The notes: generated by a model not told the origin, from the sequence alone. A DNA stretch of 64,000 nt from Ophiura sarsii (GCA_035610835.1 CM069455.1:42896928-42960927); one strand, 5' to 3'. Shown: positions 1 to 11,138, numbered from the stretch's first letter. A program made the numbers and translations.

Positions 1-740
1 GTACATTGGTAAAACCAATAGCCGTGTGAAAAGTGTCGTGTGAAAAGTGTCAACTCAAACATCCTTGGGTGCTTTTTGGATTGGGTGCATTTTGGATGGC
101 CAGCAAAATGTTGCATTGCCCTTTCATGAACATTTCTGATATTGTTAGTAGATCATTTTTAATTCTTCAAACTGAACTATTTTAAATCAATATATCTTTA
201 AACTGTTAAAGAGGGGGAAACACAGTACAATGTTGGCTGTATTTTCTACCCAATAGTGAATACTTTTGTCCAAGTAACAGCCCACCTTGGAAATCTGCAC
301 ATTGCGATGCAAAATCACCAGGCCAAAGGGTGTAGGGGTGAAAATGGCTTGCAGAAAGGGGACATGGGTAGGCCTGGGAGGATTCTGCGATTTTTTTTTA
401 AAGGCAAAAAAAGCGACTTTACTAAAACCTAGATTTCCTGTGGTTTCACTATTTGCAACCGTACCTAGAAATCCTGCGAAAATAAACCAAATGCAAGAAA
501 CCACGACCAATGCTATGACCGAAAAAGTCACCCCCCCCCCCCCCCAAATAACACTCTTTAAAAAGTAAAGTCTATTCTTTATTTCATCAACTGCTGGTGG
601 CAGCATTATGCATTACGTCATCCAAGTCAGACCATGTGCTTATCTCAAATTGGTGGTACGAATTTTACCCAATGACATAATGGGGAAAATACATACGGGA
701 ACTAAAAATGGTTAAAATCTATAAAAGGTATTTCCCTGAC
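1..740. other. Non-coding stretch before first hAT element
   Basis: I see no supportable gene. The stretch contains a 15-base C run at 531-545 and short open frames on both strands without recognisable domains or splice signals. Confidence 0.5.
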
Positions 741-2171
741 CAAGCCTCCAAATAAGCGGGCGCCGGGCGCTTTTTACCCCCTGGTTCCCGAGTTTTGGCT
801 CCTGGTATTTCTCGAAAATGCATAGCCAGGCGCCAGTTTTTGGTACTTGGTCGCCTGGTCTTGCCTCCAAACTATGCTCAAACATACCTAAAATCAACTC
901 AAATCTAATTGAAAATTACTTGCTATAACTAACATGTTTTACTGTATAATGTCATTCATTTCACGGCTATTTCCGAGCCCATTTTAGCACGTAAACATGC
1001 CTTAAAAAGGCAGTAATGTAGCCATATCGTCATGTAAACAACGTCGAATTGGACGCCTTTTACACGCGGCGCGAATAACAAAACAAATCACTGAACAATG
1101 TTGGTGTGCAAGGTAATTTAACAAAAAACGTTCTGCATGTTTAGATAGACTAATTTATTTTGAATAATTTGTGTGGGTATATAAAATCAAAAAGTTCCAA
1201 ATTAAGATGAAATCTGCATCGTAAAATTCGTGAAAATACGAAATTGCCACCATTGCTACTGAAATCCCTAAATGATCAGCAGCACCGCCCAGCTCCCAAT
1301 GACCAGGCAGTGGCGGACTGGCGGTGGCGGTGCCAGACAACTAGATTTAGAATTACATAAGTTTGAATATATAATTCAAAACAATTAAATAAATATATTT
1401 TAATAAATAAGTAAATAATATTATCAAAACTAACTTTTAAAACTAACTTTTAAAACTAACTTTTAAAGATAACTTTTAAAAATCACTTTTAAAAATCACT
1501 TTTAATAAAAATCACTTTTAATAAAAATAACTTTTAATAAAAATAACTTTTAATAAAAATGACTTTTAATAATAACTTTAAAAAATAACATTTAAAATTA
1601 ACTTTAAAAAATAACTTTTAAAAATAACTTTGAAAAGTAACTTTTAAAGATAACTTTTAGAAATAACTTTTAGAAATAACTTTTAGAAATATCTTTTAAA
1701 AAAACCCTTTTAAAAATAACTTTTAAAATAACTTTAAAAAAATAGCTTATTTAACAAATTACTTTTAAAAATGACTTTTAATAATAACTTTTAAAAATGA
1801 CTTTTAAAAATAACTTAGAGTCTAACATCTCCTGTGCTTGCACACCCGCCTCTGCCTGGAGGTCATCAACATTTGGCCTGTGTTGTTGTCTAGATGGCAA
1901 AGTTCCCTTAGCCTCAGCACATGGTATTCAAGAGTTGATTGACTGTCAATGGGGTTCACAGACCCTCCAGGTTCAGTTGGTTAGGGAGGAGAAAGGCTCA
2001 TCCTTAGGTTTGTAATGCAGAAAAAATCAATATATTAGCATTTTGATGCTTTTTGAAAATGGCTCCTGGTTCTACTAAAATGGCTCCTGGTTCACTAGAA
2101 AATTAGAGGACCAGGAGCCACGTTTTCCAAATATGTGGCTCCTGGTCCAGACTCGCTTAATTGGAGGCTTG
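741..2171. mobile_element. Non-autonomous hAT-type element with 8-bp target duplication
   Basis: The left end reads CAAGCCTCCAAATAAGCG and the right end, reverse-complemented, reads CAAGCCTCCAATTAAGCG. The 8 bases TCCCTGAC lie directly outside both ends (733-740 and 2172-2179). An 8-bp duplication with short terminal inverted repeats is the hAT signature. Just inside the ends are repeated GGCTCCTGG motifs, and the middle holds a long AACTTTTAAA-type microsatellite. There is no transposase frame, so the element would depend on an enzyme supplied elsewhere. Confidence 0.85.
1430..1815. repeat. AT-rich minisatellite (AATAACTTTTAA-type)
   Basis: About 25 imperfect copies of a 13-17 base unit around AATAACTTTTAAA run without interruption inside the hAT-type element. 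Any open frame here is a product of the repeat. Confidence 0.9.
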
Positions 2172-2459
2172 TCCCTGACCACGTTTGCATTGGTACGATA
2201 GGTCGAAGTATTTAACATGACATTTCAAGATTTTCTTGTACTAATTATGGGCGATTTTTGTGTAGAAATTTGAAATGTTGTCGAAATCTCGGCATACTTT
2301 TAGAAAACTGAGGGAAATGATAAAACCTCAAATCACAGGAGAAAACCCCTATCGCCTGATCCTCTGAGGCCTTGATATGGGTACTCAAGTATGATTGTAT
2401 ACACATGTATTATAGTTAAGCCATGTTGGTGTTCAAGCCTTGAGATGTTCCCTTTTTAA

Positions 2460-2677
2460 CCCCCTGAGAACTACCGGCCGATTGGTCAGAAAGATGGATA
2501 CATCATTTATTGCACCAATCAGAGACATTGTTTAAATAATTATATCCCTGATAAAGATCGGGGTGAAATAGTTTAAAAGCTGTATCGTAATTGGTTATTC
2601 AAATGAGTATCAAATGAGTACATCTTGTAATTAACCAATCAGAAGCACTGTTAGATAGACAGGTAGACCCCAGGGGG
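2460..2677. mobile_element. Short TTAA-flanked MITE (CCCCCTG ends)
   Basis: TTAA lies on both sides (2456-2459 and 2678-2681). The ends are CCCCCTGAGAACTACC and, reverse-complemented, CCCCCTGGGGTCTACC. A TTAA duplication is typical of piggyBac-mobilised elements. A related right end, GGTAGTGCCCAGGGGG followed by TTAA, lies at 36487-36506. The element is non-coding. Confidence 0.75.
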
Positions 2678-2821
2678 TTAAGTGTACAACCTAGAGCCTT
2701 TCACTTGCCAATAATAGTGCCACTGTAAAATAAACTGACACTTTGAACTGCGTTTTCTTTGAAATGGTAATGGTACCAGGTGTTCTCTAAAGTCTTTTTA
2801 TCAATTTTTATTTCGTTACAG

Positions 2822-2987
2822 GCAAAACAAATTGAAGAAGCAAAGCAATCTCAACAAGCAGGCCCAACCTCATAAAATTTCGAAAGCCAGCCGTGCTGCA
2901 GAAGAGGTCACCGATCTAGCCGACACGGCCAAGAAGCTTAAGTATAACACATACTATTCATATCCGGTACAGGGAGGCAAGAGTTGA
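2822..2987 (+). CDS. Putative terminal exon, plus strand, product unknown
   Basis: A pyrimidine-rich tract ending TTTCGTTACAG precedes this segment and looks like a 3' splice site. In phase after one leftover base the frame is open for about 54 codons and ends at TGA (2985-2987). The peptide is basic and polar, beginning QNKLKKQSNLNKQAQ and ending YYSYPVQGGKS, and has a SKASRAAEEVTDLADTAKKL stretch that could form a helix. No family is recognised. It is one of few plus-strand coding candidates and is not tandemly duplicated, so it may be the 3' end of a host gene whose body lies to the left. The splice site and frame are seen; the gene is inference. Confidence 0.4.
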
Positions 2988-2989
2988 TG

Positions 2990-4830
2990 ACGATTTCATT
3001 GCAATATTTTAAGGGTTTTTTTCACACCAAATTAGCGATCAATCTCTGGACAACCAATTTTAATTTGTCGTCGCTACAAATTCACCTAAAGTAGCAAATT
3101 GTGTGTGAGTGCAATGGTAAATGATCAAAAAATAGTTCCTGTCTTGAAGGACTGAATTAGTCTTCTAAAACAATTTGAGGGTTTTGTGCATATTTGGTAA
3201 TTTTGAGAAAAAAAGGAATTACAGATTTGTACCCATCATTGTCAACCAATAGGTATTGGTTTTGACAAGTTAAAAGAAATGCTATTCAAACTTTTTGATT
3301 AGGTGAATTTACTATTTTCTCATAATTAGGTTCCTGATCTTGTGCGGATCATTAGCAATACCAAAATATAATTTTGGCCAAAAATGCAGATAGCCCTTTG
3401 TTGCACTAAACCCTCAAATTGAACTCCCATAGATTCACTGTTGGCTTGGTGTGAAAAAGTATGTTTTTATGTGCAAAAGTAGTGCTCAAAATAAGCAGAA
3501 ATCCTAAATGCCTCGATCAAGCTCAAAACCCTTGCTTGGGAACTGATCCACTTGATTGTATAACAACATTTAGAGCCTTATTTATTAGTGTACACATGTT
3601 TAAATAAAATTAAGTCTTGGCTCTGTAGTGAATTTGGCTTATTCTGAGCACTCTTTGTAAGGTGTATGACTATTTGATAGGCTTTATAATTAACCCTTGC
3701 CTAAATAGAGATGTGTGATCAAATCCATCTAACAGAGTTTAGGTGTCAAATGGTTATGGTTGATGCTCAGTGCTCAAAATAAAATCAGTGGTGTGTGTAC
3801 AGACACAGACCCTTCTTGTTTCGAGCACCATGTCCATAACTTGGAAAGGTTAGATTTGAACTACCTCCGATCCTGTAAAAGTGGTTACTTTTTGTGCACA
3901 CTATTTTTCACTCTTGATCAATTTAGGTAGTGTCACTTGTTAAAAAATATTCAATTTTATATATTTTACCTTACATCAGGGGTGTGAGATTTCCTCTTTT
4001 TAGCTGATTTTTCTCTTTTTATAGATTTTCTTATGCCAAAATGTCAGCCATTTATTTTATTTTCAGCCCATATTTGTCATTTTTACCCTAATTTTACAAT
4101 GTTTTCCTCTTTTTTTAAATTTGTGGCCTCTCACACCCCTGTTACATGAAACACGTATTTGAGCAGTTGTAATGATACACAAAAGCGTGACAAATTGTGG
4201 CACTGAGGTTTCCATTTTTTGCAATAATTATATGTGTGTGAATTTTGTGTGCAATTTATGGCCCAGTATAGGGTACAGTACCAAATACAGTATGAAACTA
4301 TGAAAATTATACTTTATATTTATATGAAAGAGTATAGTGTGAACATACAGTCCACAAAATAAGTAACTGACCAGGGCTCCATTTCATAAAACTTAAAGAA
4401 TGTTCTTGATTTTAAAATCCTGAAAATTCTTCTAAAATCGGAAACTCTTCTTACGTTAAGAAGATTCTTATCTTCTATTTCATAAAACAACGTCAGAAGA
4501 ATATCCCTCCTAAGTTCATTCTTAACTTAAGATGGGGTCAGAGGCTATCTTAAAAGTTACTAAGGAATTCATCTTAAATTCTTAGGTAATATTCTTCTTA
4601 TCTTAAGAAGAAATTTTAGTCTTAACTTTTTAATTTAATAGGAACTCTAAGTAATAATGTTTTGGAGTGTATTTATTACCTGATAAATTACGTATTTTGA
4701 GGATTGTATATCACACATTAATATTAGCAGCAGGCCACAAGAAACAAAGTTTGGTCTTCATCACTTTCCTACACACAAAGCATTTCAATATTAATACTTT
4801 TTGTAACTTGTGTCTTTATCCATAAAATGT
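2990..4830. other. Non-coding stretch with weak palindromic repeat
   Basis: No gene is visible. Around 4380-4640 there are repeated CCATTTCATAAAAC-like and CTTAAGAAGA palindromic motifs that look like a decayed foldback repeat, but I cannot define its ends. At 4348 a TACAGTCCACAAAATAAGTAACTGACC string resembles the end of the mariner-type MITE at 60746-61260. Confidence 0.4.
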
Positions 4831-4837
4831 TGATTTC

Positions 4838-5086
4838 TTAGGCGACGAAAAAACAACCACTCTGTTTTTTCGGTCGGACAGACCCGTCAAGTAGGGTCGG
4901 TCGGTCTGGCAAAACCTTTGTTTTTGCCTACTAAAATGTCGCAAAAAATCTGCAAAAAACAGGAAATTAAAACAAAAATTGTGAACATTCTTTTTCCACA
5001 GATTTTCGGCCAAAAGAGGCTGATTTTACATAATTTTAGAAAAATGTATCTAAAAAACAAACAGGTAGGGTTTTTTCCTCGCCTTA
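4838..5086. mobile_element. Foldback element with GGTCGGTCGG core, AGGCG ends
   Basis: The left end TTAGGCGACGAAAAAAC and the right end, reverse-complemented, TAAGGCGAGGAAAAAAC form imperfect inverted repeats. Inside lies GGGTCGGTCGGTCTGG, a motif shared with the foldback elements at 48546-48873 and 57490-57868. There is no supportable coding region. The family resemblance is seen; the transposon class is unknown. Confidence 0.5.
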
Positions 5087-5249
5087 TGTAATTTTGGGTG
5101 TAAATTCTGCATTCCGATAATATTTTTTCTTCTTTCAAGTTGTTTAAAATCAGATCCTAATATCCAACAGTATAGCAATATCCAGCAATATTCATGAAAT
5201 TATTTGATTACGAGTGAAATTGTACACTCCATATGCCGCAGTATAATTA

Positions 5250-6050
5250 TATTTGCGGTGACTTATTTGTGGGTTTATCCAGCAATCTCCATAAGTTTCA
5301 TCAAAATATCCTCTTTAAAGTCTAGTTGGTATTGGACTTTGTGAGTGGGGTCAGTCAATAGTAAGTAAGCATTATTTGTTTTCAGCCCAGATGCTAAATC
5401 GATCCACTATCAAGCTTTTCCATTTTGTTTTTACTGGTCATCCAGGCCTTCTACTGAAGTCTCTCAACAAGATCTCTTACCTATAGATGCTGTTAATCAG
5501 CAATGCAATAGGTATTTTGATTTGAGTTTATGCTACATTTTTGCTATTTCATTTAATTACTATTCATGATGTTCTGTAGAAACAGGCATTGCCCTCCTCA
5601 CTCAAGTGCAGCCGATCATGAATGTAAAAATTGTGGATGCGGGATATAAAAACCACCAACCTGATTGACTAGTTTTCGGGCCCGGCGGTTGCAAGCACGA
5701 CGGCATTTGTCGATGGCTTTATTACACATAGCCCCCTGGTACTCTGCCCGGGGCTTTCACCAGTTGCAGGGTGCGATAAATTGCCCTGTTGATTGCCCCC
5801 AACCGTAAACTTGCCAAGTCATTCCCCGAGGTGAATTACGATTATGGATGGAGGTGCCTCGGATGCGAGTAGGGACGTTACCTTTGCATAAAAGTGGCAC
5901 CATCGTATTTGCGGTGACTTATTTGTGGGTTTATCCAGCAATCTCCATTAAGTTTCATCAAAATATCCTCTTTAAAGTCTAGTTGGTATTGGACTTTGTG
6001 AGTGGGTCAGTCAATAGTAAGTAAGCATTATTTGTTTTCAGCCCAGATGC
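5250..6050. repeat. Direct duplication (about 150 bp, 656 bp apart) around a dispersed repeat
   Basis: The block starting ATTTGCGGTGACTTATTTG at 5250-5400 reappears almost unchanged at 5906-6050. Each copy ends in TTATTTGTTTTCAG followed by CCCAGATGCTAAAT, an acceptor-like junction on the plus strand. The DNA between contains a sequence shared with 8560-8852. Confidence 0.8.
5612..5905. repeat. Dispersed repeat, copy 1
   Basis: About 290 bases from AAAATTGTGGATGCGGGATA to AAAAGTGGCACCAT match 8560-8852 with few differences. On the minus strand both copies have a broken frame containing LLCKGNVPTRIRG and KLVNQVGGFYIP. No known family is recognised; it may be part of a retroelement or transposase reading frame. 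Confidence 0.7.
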
Positions 6051-6610
6051 TAAATGGATCAACTATCAAGCTTTTCCATTTTGTTTTTACTGGTCATCCA
6101 GGCCTTCTCCTGAAGTCTCTCAACAAGATACAGTATCTTACCTATAGATGCTGTTAATCAGCAGTGCAATAGGTATTTTGATTTAAATGGATCAACTATC
6201 AAGCTTTTCCATTTTGTTTTTACTGGTCATCCAGGCCTTCTACTGAAGTCTCTCAACAAGATACAGTATCTTACCTATTATAGATGCTGTTAATCAGCAG
6301 TGCAATAGGTATTTTGATTTAAATGGATCAACTATCAAGCTTTTCCATTTTGTTTTTACTGGTCATCCAGGCCTTTCTACTGAAGTCTCTCAACAAGATA
6401 CAGTATCTTACCTATTATAGATGCTGTTAATCAGCAGTGCAATAGGTATTTTGATTTAAATGGATCAACTATCAAGCTTTTCCATTTTGTTTTTACTGGT
6501 CATCCAGGCCTTTCTACTGAAGTCTCTCAACAAGATTCAGTATCTTACCTATAGATGCTGTTAATCAGCAGTGCAATAGGTATTTTGATTTGAGTTTTAG
6601 TGCAATAGGT
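6043..6610 (+). repeat. 138-bp tandem repeat with exon-like content
   Basis: Four units of about 138 bp start GGATCAACTATCAAGC, and a diverged single copy lies at 5399-5525. The first copies follow an acceptor-like TTTGTTTTCAG. In the unit at 5386-5525 one plus frame stays open (DAKSIHYQAFPFCFYW), whereas later units carry an 8-bp insertion that brings in a stop. This looks like a duplicated exon or exon-like segment that has lost coding potential. Confidence 0.7.
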
Positions 6611-6768
6611 ATTTTGATTTGAGTTTTTGCTACGTTTTTGCTATTTCATTTTATTACTATTCATGATGTTCTGTAGTTTGCTACAGCAACTCTGATTAGT
6701 AGATAATACTCTTCAAGCGCAAAAAACACCCTGCTCAGAAAGTTGTGAAAAATTTGGGGAGACTCATT

Positions 6769-7218
6769 AGGCCAAAAAAAATATTTGTGTTGCCCTCATC
6801 CGGCCGGGTCAAAATTCTGAGAATGTGGGCCGGGTATTTTTTATTTTTTTATTTTTTTTCAAGATTTTTTTTTTTATCTCTTTTTTAAGATTTTTCTTTT
6901 TCTTTTTCTTTTTTTCAAGATTTTTTTTCAAGATTTTTTTTTTTAAGATTTTTTTTCAAGATTTTTTTTCTCAAGATCTTCCAATCTGTGAAAAGAGACG
7001 GGCAAGAAACCAAAATATTCACCATTGGGTTGAAAATACATCCAGTAAGCGTTTTCCTTAGTATCTTCACACATGTTGACTGAAATAATAGGTATAAAAT
7101 CGTTGATTTGGTAACATTTAAAATTTAAAAAAAAAAATAATAAAAAAAAAATCCGGCCGGCCGTCCCTCCCGATTTTAGGCTTGTGAGGGCAACACAACT
7201 TTTTTTTTTTTTGGCCTT
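6769..7218. mobile_element. Foldback MITE, AGGCC ends
   Basis: The left end AGGCCAAAAAAAA...GTGTTGCCCTCA and the right end TGAGGGCAACACAAC...TTGGCCT are inverted. CCGGCCGG motifs sit inside each arm and long A/T runs lie between. GACTCATT is found beside the left end and 9 bases beyond the right end, which may be an 8-bp duplication. It is related in end sequence to 48546-48873 and 57490-57868. Confidence 0.65.
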
Positions 7219-7422
7219 AGGCGTGGACTCATTGAAATCTACCCCAATTCCCTTTTCTCCCCAGTGACGGCCGATTGGTAACATGAATAATGTAAACAAT
7301 AGAAATGATGATGATGAGTGCAAAACCTTGGATATTTTCTGGGTATGCAGCATCTGTTGTCATGGTTGAGGTGATGTTGTCTTCTGCGACACTGATGTTG
7401 TCTTCCACGATCTTGTTTGCTG

Positions 7423-7907
7423 CCCGGGGGGCCCAGTCAAACATAATAGTGTACACAGGCGTGACCAAAAAAACGCGTAAAAAGGGGTGTTTTTTCAGTG
7501 TTGGACGCGTCACGCGAGTGACGCGTTAAGGGTATCAAAAAGGTTTTTTTCAAGAAAAAGGGTGGCTTAAAATACCTGTCGAACGTATTTAGGGTAACTT
7601 GTTTTGTTCTCCGTTCCCAGAAGAATGTTATCCCCGTTTATGCGATTTCTTTTGAGCGTCTCATTTCCAATTTGAGAATGCATGTGTGTCACTCGTCTCT
7701 ACAGCGTCATAATCGCAAATAGACAAAACTTGTTTAGGGGTCATATTCTGGCAAGAACTTGTTTAGGGGTCAAAATTTGCAAGGAAAGCGCGCTAAAAAC
7801 TTGTTTAGGGGGTAATTTTGCTTGCAGGGTAAAACTTGTTTAGGGGGTGTCTGGAAAAAAATTGGTCACGCGTGTGTACACCATTATGTTTGACTGGCCC
7901 CCCTGGG
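7423..7907. mobile_element. hAT-type MITE with 8-bp duplication GTTTGCTG
   Basis: Terminal inverted repeats of about 43 bp begin CCCGGGGGGCCCAGTCAAAC on the left and, reverse-complemented, CCCAGGGGGGCCAGTCAAAC on the right. GTTTGCTG flanks both sides exactly (7415-7422 and 7908-7915). The 485-bp element is non-coding. Internally the motif AACTTGTTTAGGGG occurs four times at uneven spacing in the right half (7730-7850). Confidence 0.9.
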
Positions 7908-7919
7908 GTTTGCTGTGGT

Positions 7920-8555
7920 TGGCGCAGTCATTTTTGGTATAGTCTTAACTACAAACATTGAAACAATGTGTTAACTTAAATGGTGGGTCATTGTTGTGTC
8001 GGGTAATTCGCTAGTAATTCAAAACAATGAAACATTTCAGGTTTTACAAAAACTCATGGCATAGATGCTGGAATGTGAAGCTTTTTGTCGGATCATCAGT
8101 ATTATGTCATGTATCTGCAATTCATACTGCCTCAGTTTCTGTACAGGAGAGCCAGAGGATACATGATTAAATCTACAAAGGTTGGCGATATATGAGCTCA
8201 ACAAAAAAAATTAGGACAATGCCAAAAAGGGTCTATTTTGGCAATGAGTGGGCATAGCCGTTTATTCACAAAATTCAAACAATGTTGGCAGATACCCAAG
8301 CTCGCTAACCGGATGACAATGAAAATTGAACCCGGAGGTTCGGCCACACCAGTTAAGAACATTACTATTCCAATTCCTATCCCCTGATAAGACACTAGCG
8401 TAATTCAATAGTGTTAACTGTCGTTACGCACACACTAGCTGCTCACTCATACTTCTATGAGAGGCTCACATAAACATTACCAAAATGTTCATGGGAGAGT
8501 ATCATACTCACTGTATGCCCAGATAGATGCTTATCTCTAATACTCTTGTATTTGG
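7920..8555. other. Non-coding stretch
   Basis: I see no domain, splice pair or repeat structure that supports a gene here. Confidence 0.4.
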
Positions 8556-8559
8556 ACTT

Positions 8560-8852
8560 GTAAGAAAATTGTGGATTCGGAATATAAAAACCACCGACCT
8601 GATTGACTAGTTTTCGGGCCCAGCGGTTGCAAGCACGACAGCATTTGTCGATGGCTTTATTACACAAAGCCCCCTGGTACTCTGCCCGGGAGGATGGCTT
8701 TCAACAGTTGCAGGGTGCGATACATTGCCCTGTTGATTGCCCCCAACCGTAAACTTGCCAAGTCATTCTCCCTAGGTGAATTACGATTATGGATGGAGGG
8801 ACCTCGGATGCGAGTAGGGACGTTACCTTTGCATAAAAGTGGCACCAACGAA
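8560..8852. repeat. Dispersed repeat, copy 2
   Basis: This is the second copy of the sequence at 5612-5905. Its minus-strand frame extends to peptides containing LGAINRAMYRTLQLLKA and KLVNQVGGFYIPNPQF. The frame is interrupted near the conserved CTCTGCCCGGG. The family is not recognised. Confidence 0.7.
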
Positions 8853-8904
8853 TGCCACCGTCCCCGGACCACCTGACCATTCCAACATCAAAAAGCCCTA
8901 AGTC

Positions 8905-9159
8905 AGGGCCCCCTGGTTGCATTAAAGTTGCTTGTGCCACTCACCGCACGATATTACTCCCAACAACCCATATCCTGCCATTCAGTAACCGTCTAGATTC
9001 CGCTCCTAAAGCTTCCAACGCTGCTCTGGGAACGACGTCCTGTCCTTGTCTGCATGCAGGGCCAGCCTTTGAAATCTCTGCATCTGGTGTTTGCGCTGAA
9101 CCGCCTTAGCCCTTTGCTGGACGCCCTCGCCCCCTTGTTGAAGCTCTAGTCTTCGGCAT
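8905..9159 (-). pseudogene. Short 5' exon-like segment with AT-hook, broken
   Basis: From the ATG at 9159 the minus strand reads MPKTRASTRGRGRPAKG and then a stop. Beyond the stop the same frame continues GGSAQTPDAEISKAGPAC. RGRGRP is an AT-hook-like motif (binds the DNA minor groove). The segment lies directly upstream of the dispersed repeat at 8560-8852 and could be the beginning of the same broken element. This link is inference. Confidence 0.35.
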
Positions 9160-9303
9160 ATTATATATCCAATTCAAAAACCACACGCTGCTGTCAATCA
9201 CACAGGCCTGCGAAAATGCCAAAGGAGGTGGGCATAGCTTTAGATAAATCTATGTATTATGTTGATGGATAATGGCATCACACTCTTCGCATAGGTATGC
9301 GGA

Positions 9304-9440
9304 TGTACAGTCAGTGCATTTTATGACACTCTTGTTGGTACATCTATTGGTGTAACATGTTTGGTCTGGGCTGTACAGTCAGTGCATTTTATAACACTCT
9401 TGTTGGTACATCCATTGGTGTAACATGTTTGGTCTGGGCT
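9304..9440. repeat. 68-bp direct duplication
   Basis: TGTACAGTCAGTGCATTTTAT through TTTGGTCTGGGCT occurs twice in tandem with a spacing of 68 bases. The DNA is non-coding. Confidence 0.85.
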
Positions 9441-9544
9441 GACTGCAAAGCTACAAAATATACTGAAGCGTGTACCCTCAATATTAAGGACAAAAACCTA
9501 AAACTAAATTGAAACAATTCAATGACAACAACATCGCATCTTAC

Positions 9545-9613
9545 CTGACATATTTGCTGCTTCCTCCCCTTTCTCCTCTATTTGCCTATCTTCTTCTCCC
9601 ATCATGGATGTTC
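9545..9613 (-). CDS. First coding exon of KRAB-like unit, diverged copy A
   Basis: The exon lies between the acceptor GACTTTTTCAG (minus strand) and the donor GTAAGA. It starts MMGEEDRQIEEKGEEAANMS and is strongly acidic. It is the diverged homologue of the exons at 10077, 10584 and 11091 (MTGEGKDGEKEAAN). It is the last copy in the minus-strand direction and I find no KRAB-like exon downstream of it (below 9545), only intron-like sequence at 9446-9480. It is probably an orphan exon. Confidence 0.5.
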
Positions 9614-9770
9614 CTGAAAAAGTCTAATACATGACATCTTTTAAAATTATAGCTCAATAACCAGACAAATTCATAACAGAATAACTAATGTACAGTAGTG
9701 CAATTTATAATGCAAAAAGTACCATATTCTGACCATTTTAAAAGATAGTATTTTCAAGGTAACTACCTAC

Positions 9771-10124
9771 CCAATACATTCTCCAACATGGCATGGTTGT
9801 CTCTCATAGTTTGGAATCGCTTCTTCTCATAGTCTGAGAGTTCAGCCCATCGTTCTTCGGAAAAGAAATCCACCATCAACGCGATAAGGTTTACATACAT
9901 GTGTATTGTTAGTAGGGCATAGATCAATCCATGCATGCGAATACCTTAATACCCATGAGTCAGTACGAAGATGATGAGCTACAAAATACGTACTGAAGTG
10001 TGTACCCTCAATATTAAAGTTTAAAAAAACTAAAACTAAATTGAAGTATTTCAATGACTACAACATCAAATCTTACCATTTGCTGCCTCTTTCTCTCCAT
10101 CTTTTCCTTCTCCCGTCATGGTTC
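9771..10124 (-). CDS. Two-exon KRAB-like mini-gene, unit A/B
   Basis: Exon 1 (10124-10077, minus) follows the acceptor CTTTTTCAG, carries ATG at 10119 and encodes MTGEGKDGEKEAAN before the donor GTAAGA. Exon 2 (9876-9771 or a little longer) encodes MVDFFSEERWAELSDYEKKR and then FQTMRDNHAMLENVL before the donor GTAGGT. The order F-F-S-E-E-x-W-A-E-L...MLEN-V-L-G follows the KRAB A box, particularly the KRAB-related box of PRDM9/SSX. KRAB boxes are protein-interaction modules at the start of PRDM9 and zinc-finger repressors. No SSXRD, SET or finger exon follows in phase. The acceptor of exon 2 is not obvious. Seen: motifs and splice sites. Inferred: KRAB function. Confidence 0.6.
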
Positions 10125-10277
10125 CTGAAAAAGCCCGATACATGACATCTTTTAAAATTATAGTTCAATAACCAATTTATCTATATTTCATAGAAAAATT
10201 CATAACAGAAAAACTAATGTACAGTAGTGCAATTTATAATGCAATAAGTACCATATTCTGACAAGGTAACTACCTAC

Positions 10278-10631
10278 CCAATACATTCTCCAACATGGCA
10301 TGATTGTCTCTCATAGTTTGGAATCGCTTCTTCTCATAGTCTGAGAGTTCAGCCCATCGTTCTTCGGAAAATAAATCCACCATCAACGCGATAAGGTTTA
10401 CATACATGTGTATTGTTAGTAGGGCATAGATCAATCCATGCATGCGCATACCTTAATACCCATGAGTCAGTACGAAGATGATGAGCTACAAAATACGTAC
10501 TGAAGTGTGTACCCTCAATATTAAAGTTTAAAAAAACTAAAACTAAATTGAAGTATTTCAATGACTACAACATCAAATCTTACCATTTGCTGCCTCTTTC
10601 TCTCCATCTTTTCCTTCTCCCGTCATGGTTC
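10278..10631 (-). CDS. Two-exon KRAB-like mini-gene, unit B/C
   Basis: Exon 1 is 10631-10584 (minus), identical in structure to its neighbour, with MTGEGKDGEKEAAN. Exon 2 is about 10383-10278 and encodes MVDLFSEERWAELSDYEKKR, so one F is L compared with unit A because AAAAGAAAT became AAAATAAAT. Both splice donors are intact. The remainder of the unit is almost base-for-base the same as the next copy, so both were made recently. The same caveats on the missing downstream exons apply. Confidence 0.6.
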
Positions 10632-10784
10632 CTGAAAAAGCCCGATACATGACATCTTTTAAAATTATAGTTCAATAACCAATTTATCTATATTTCATAG
10701 AAAAATTCATAACAGAAAAACTAATGTACAGTAGTGCAATTTATAATGCAATAAGTACCATATTCTGACAAGGTAACTACCTAC

Positions 10785-11138
10785 CCAATACATTCTCCAA
10801 CATGGCATGATTGTCTCTCATAGTTTGGAATCGCTTCTTCTCATAGTCTGAGAGTTCAGCCCATCGTTCTTCGGAAAATAAATCCACCATCAACGCGATA
10901 AGGTTTACATACATGTGTATTGTTAGTAGGGCATAGATCAATCCATGCATGCGCATACCTTAATACCCATGAGTCAGTACGAAGATGATGAGCTACAAAA
11001 TACGTACTGAAGTGTGTACCCTCAATATTAAAGTTTAAAAAAACTAAAACTAAATCGAAGTATTTCAATGACTACAACATCAAATCTTACCATTTGCTGC
11101 CTCTTTCTCTCCATCTTTTCCTTCTCCCGTCATGGTTC
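10785..11138 (-). CDS. Two-exon KRAB-like mini-gene, unit C/D
   Basis: Exon 1 is 11138-11091 and exon 2 about 10890-10785 on the minus strand. It is the third copy, with the same first-exon peptide MTGEGKDGEKEAAN and the L version of the KRAB-like box. Differences from unit B/C are only a few bases (for example AAACTAAATCGAAG for AAATTGAAG in the intron). If transcribed from the right, repeated donor sites would allow alternative use of any unit. Confidence 0.6.

Noticed and set aside
5400..6610. CRISPR-like array (138-bp repeats)
   Set aside because: The units are contiguous without unique spacers, and the genome is eukaryotic.
6825..7061. Phenylalanine-rich frame
   Set aside because: It is a translation of T-rich sequence in a foldback element.
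6761..7240. hAT assignment for the AGGCC foldback element because of GACTCATT on both sides
   Set aside because: The right-hand GACTCATT is several bases beyond the inverted repeat end, and relatives do not show an 8-bp duplication; noted only as possible.
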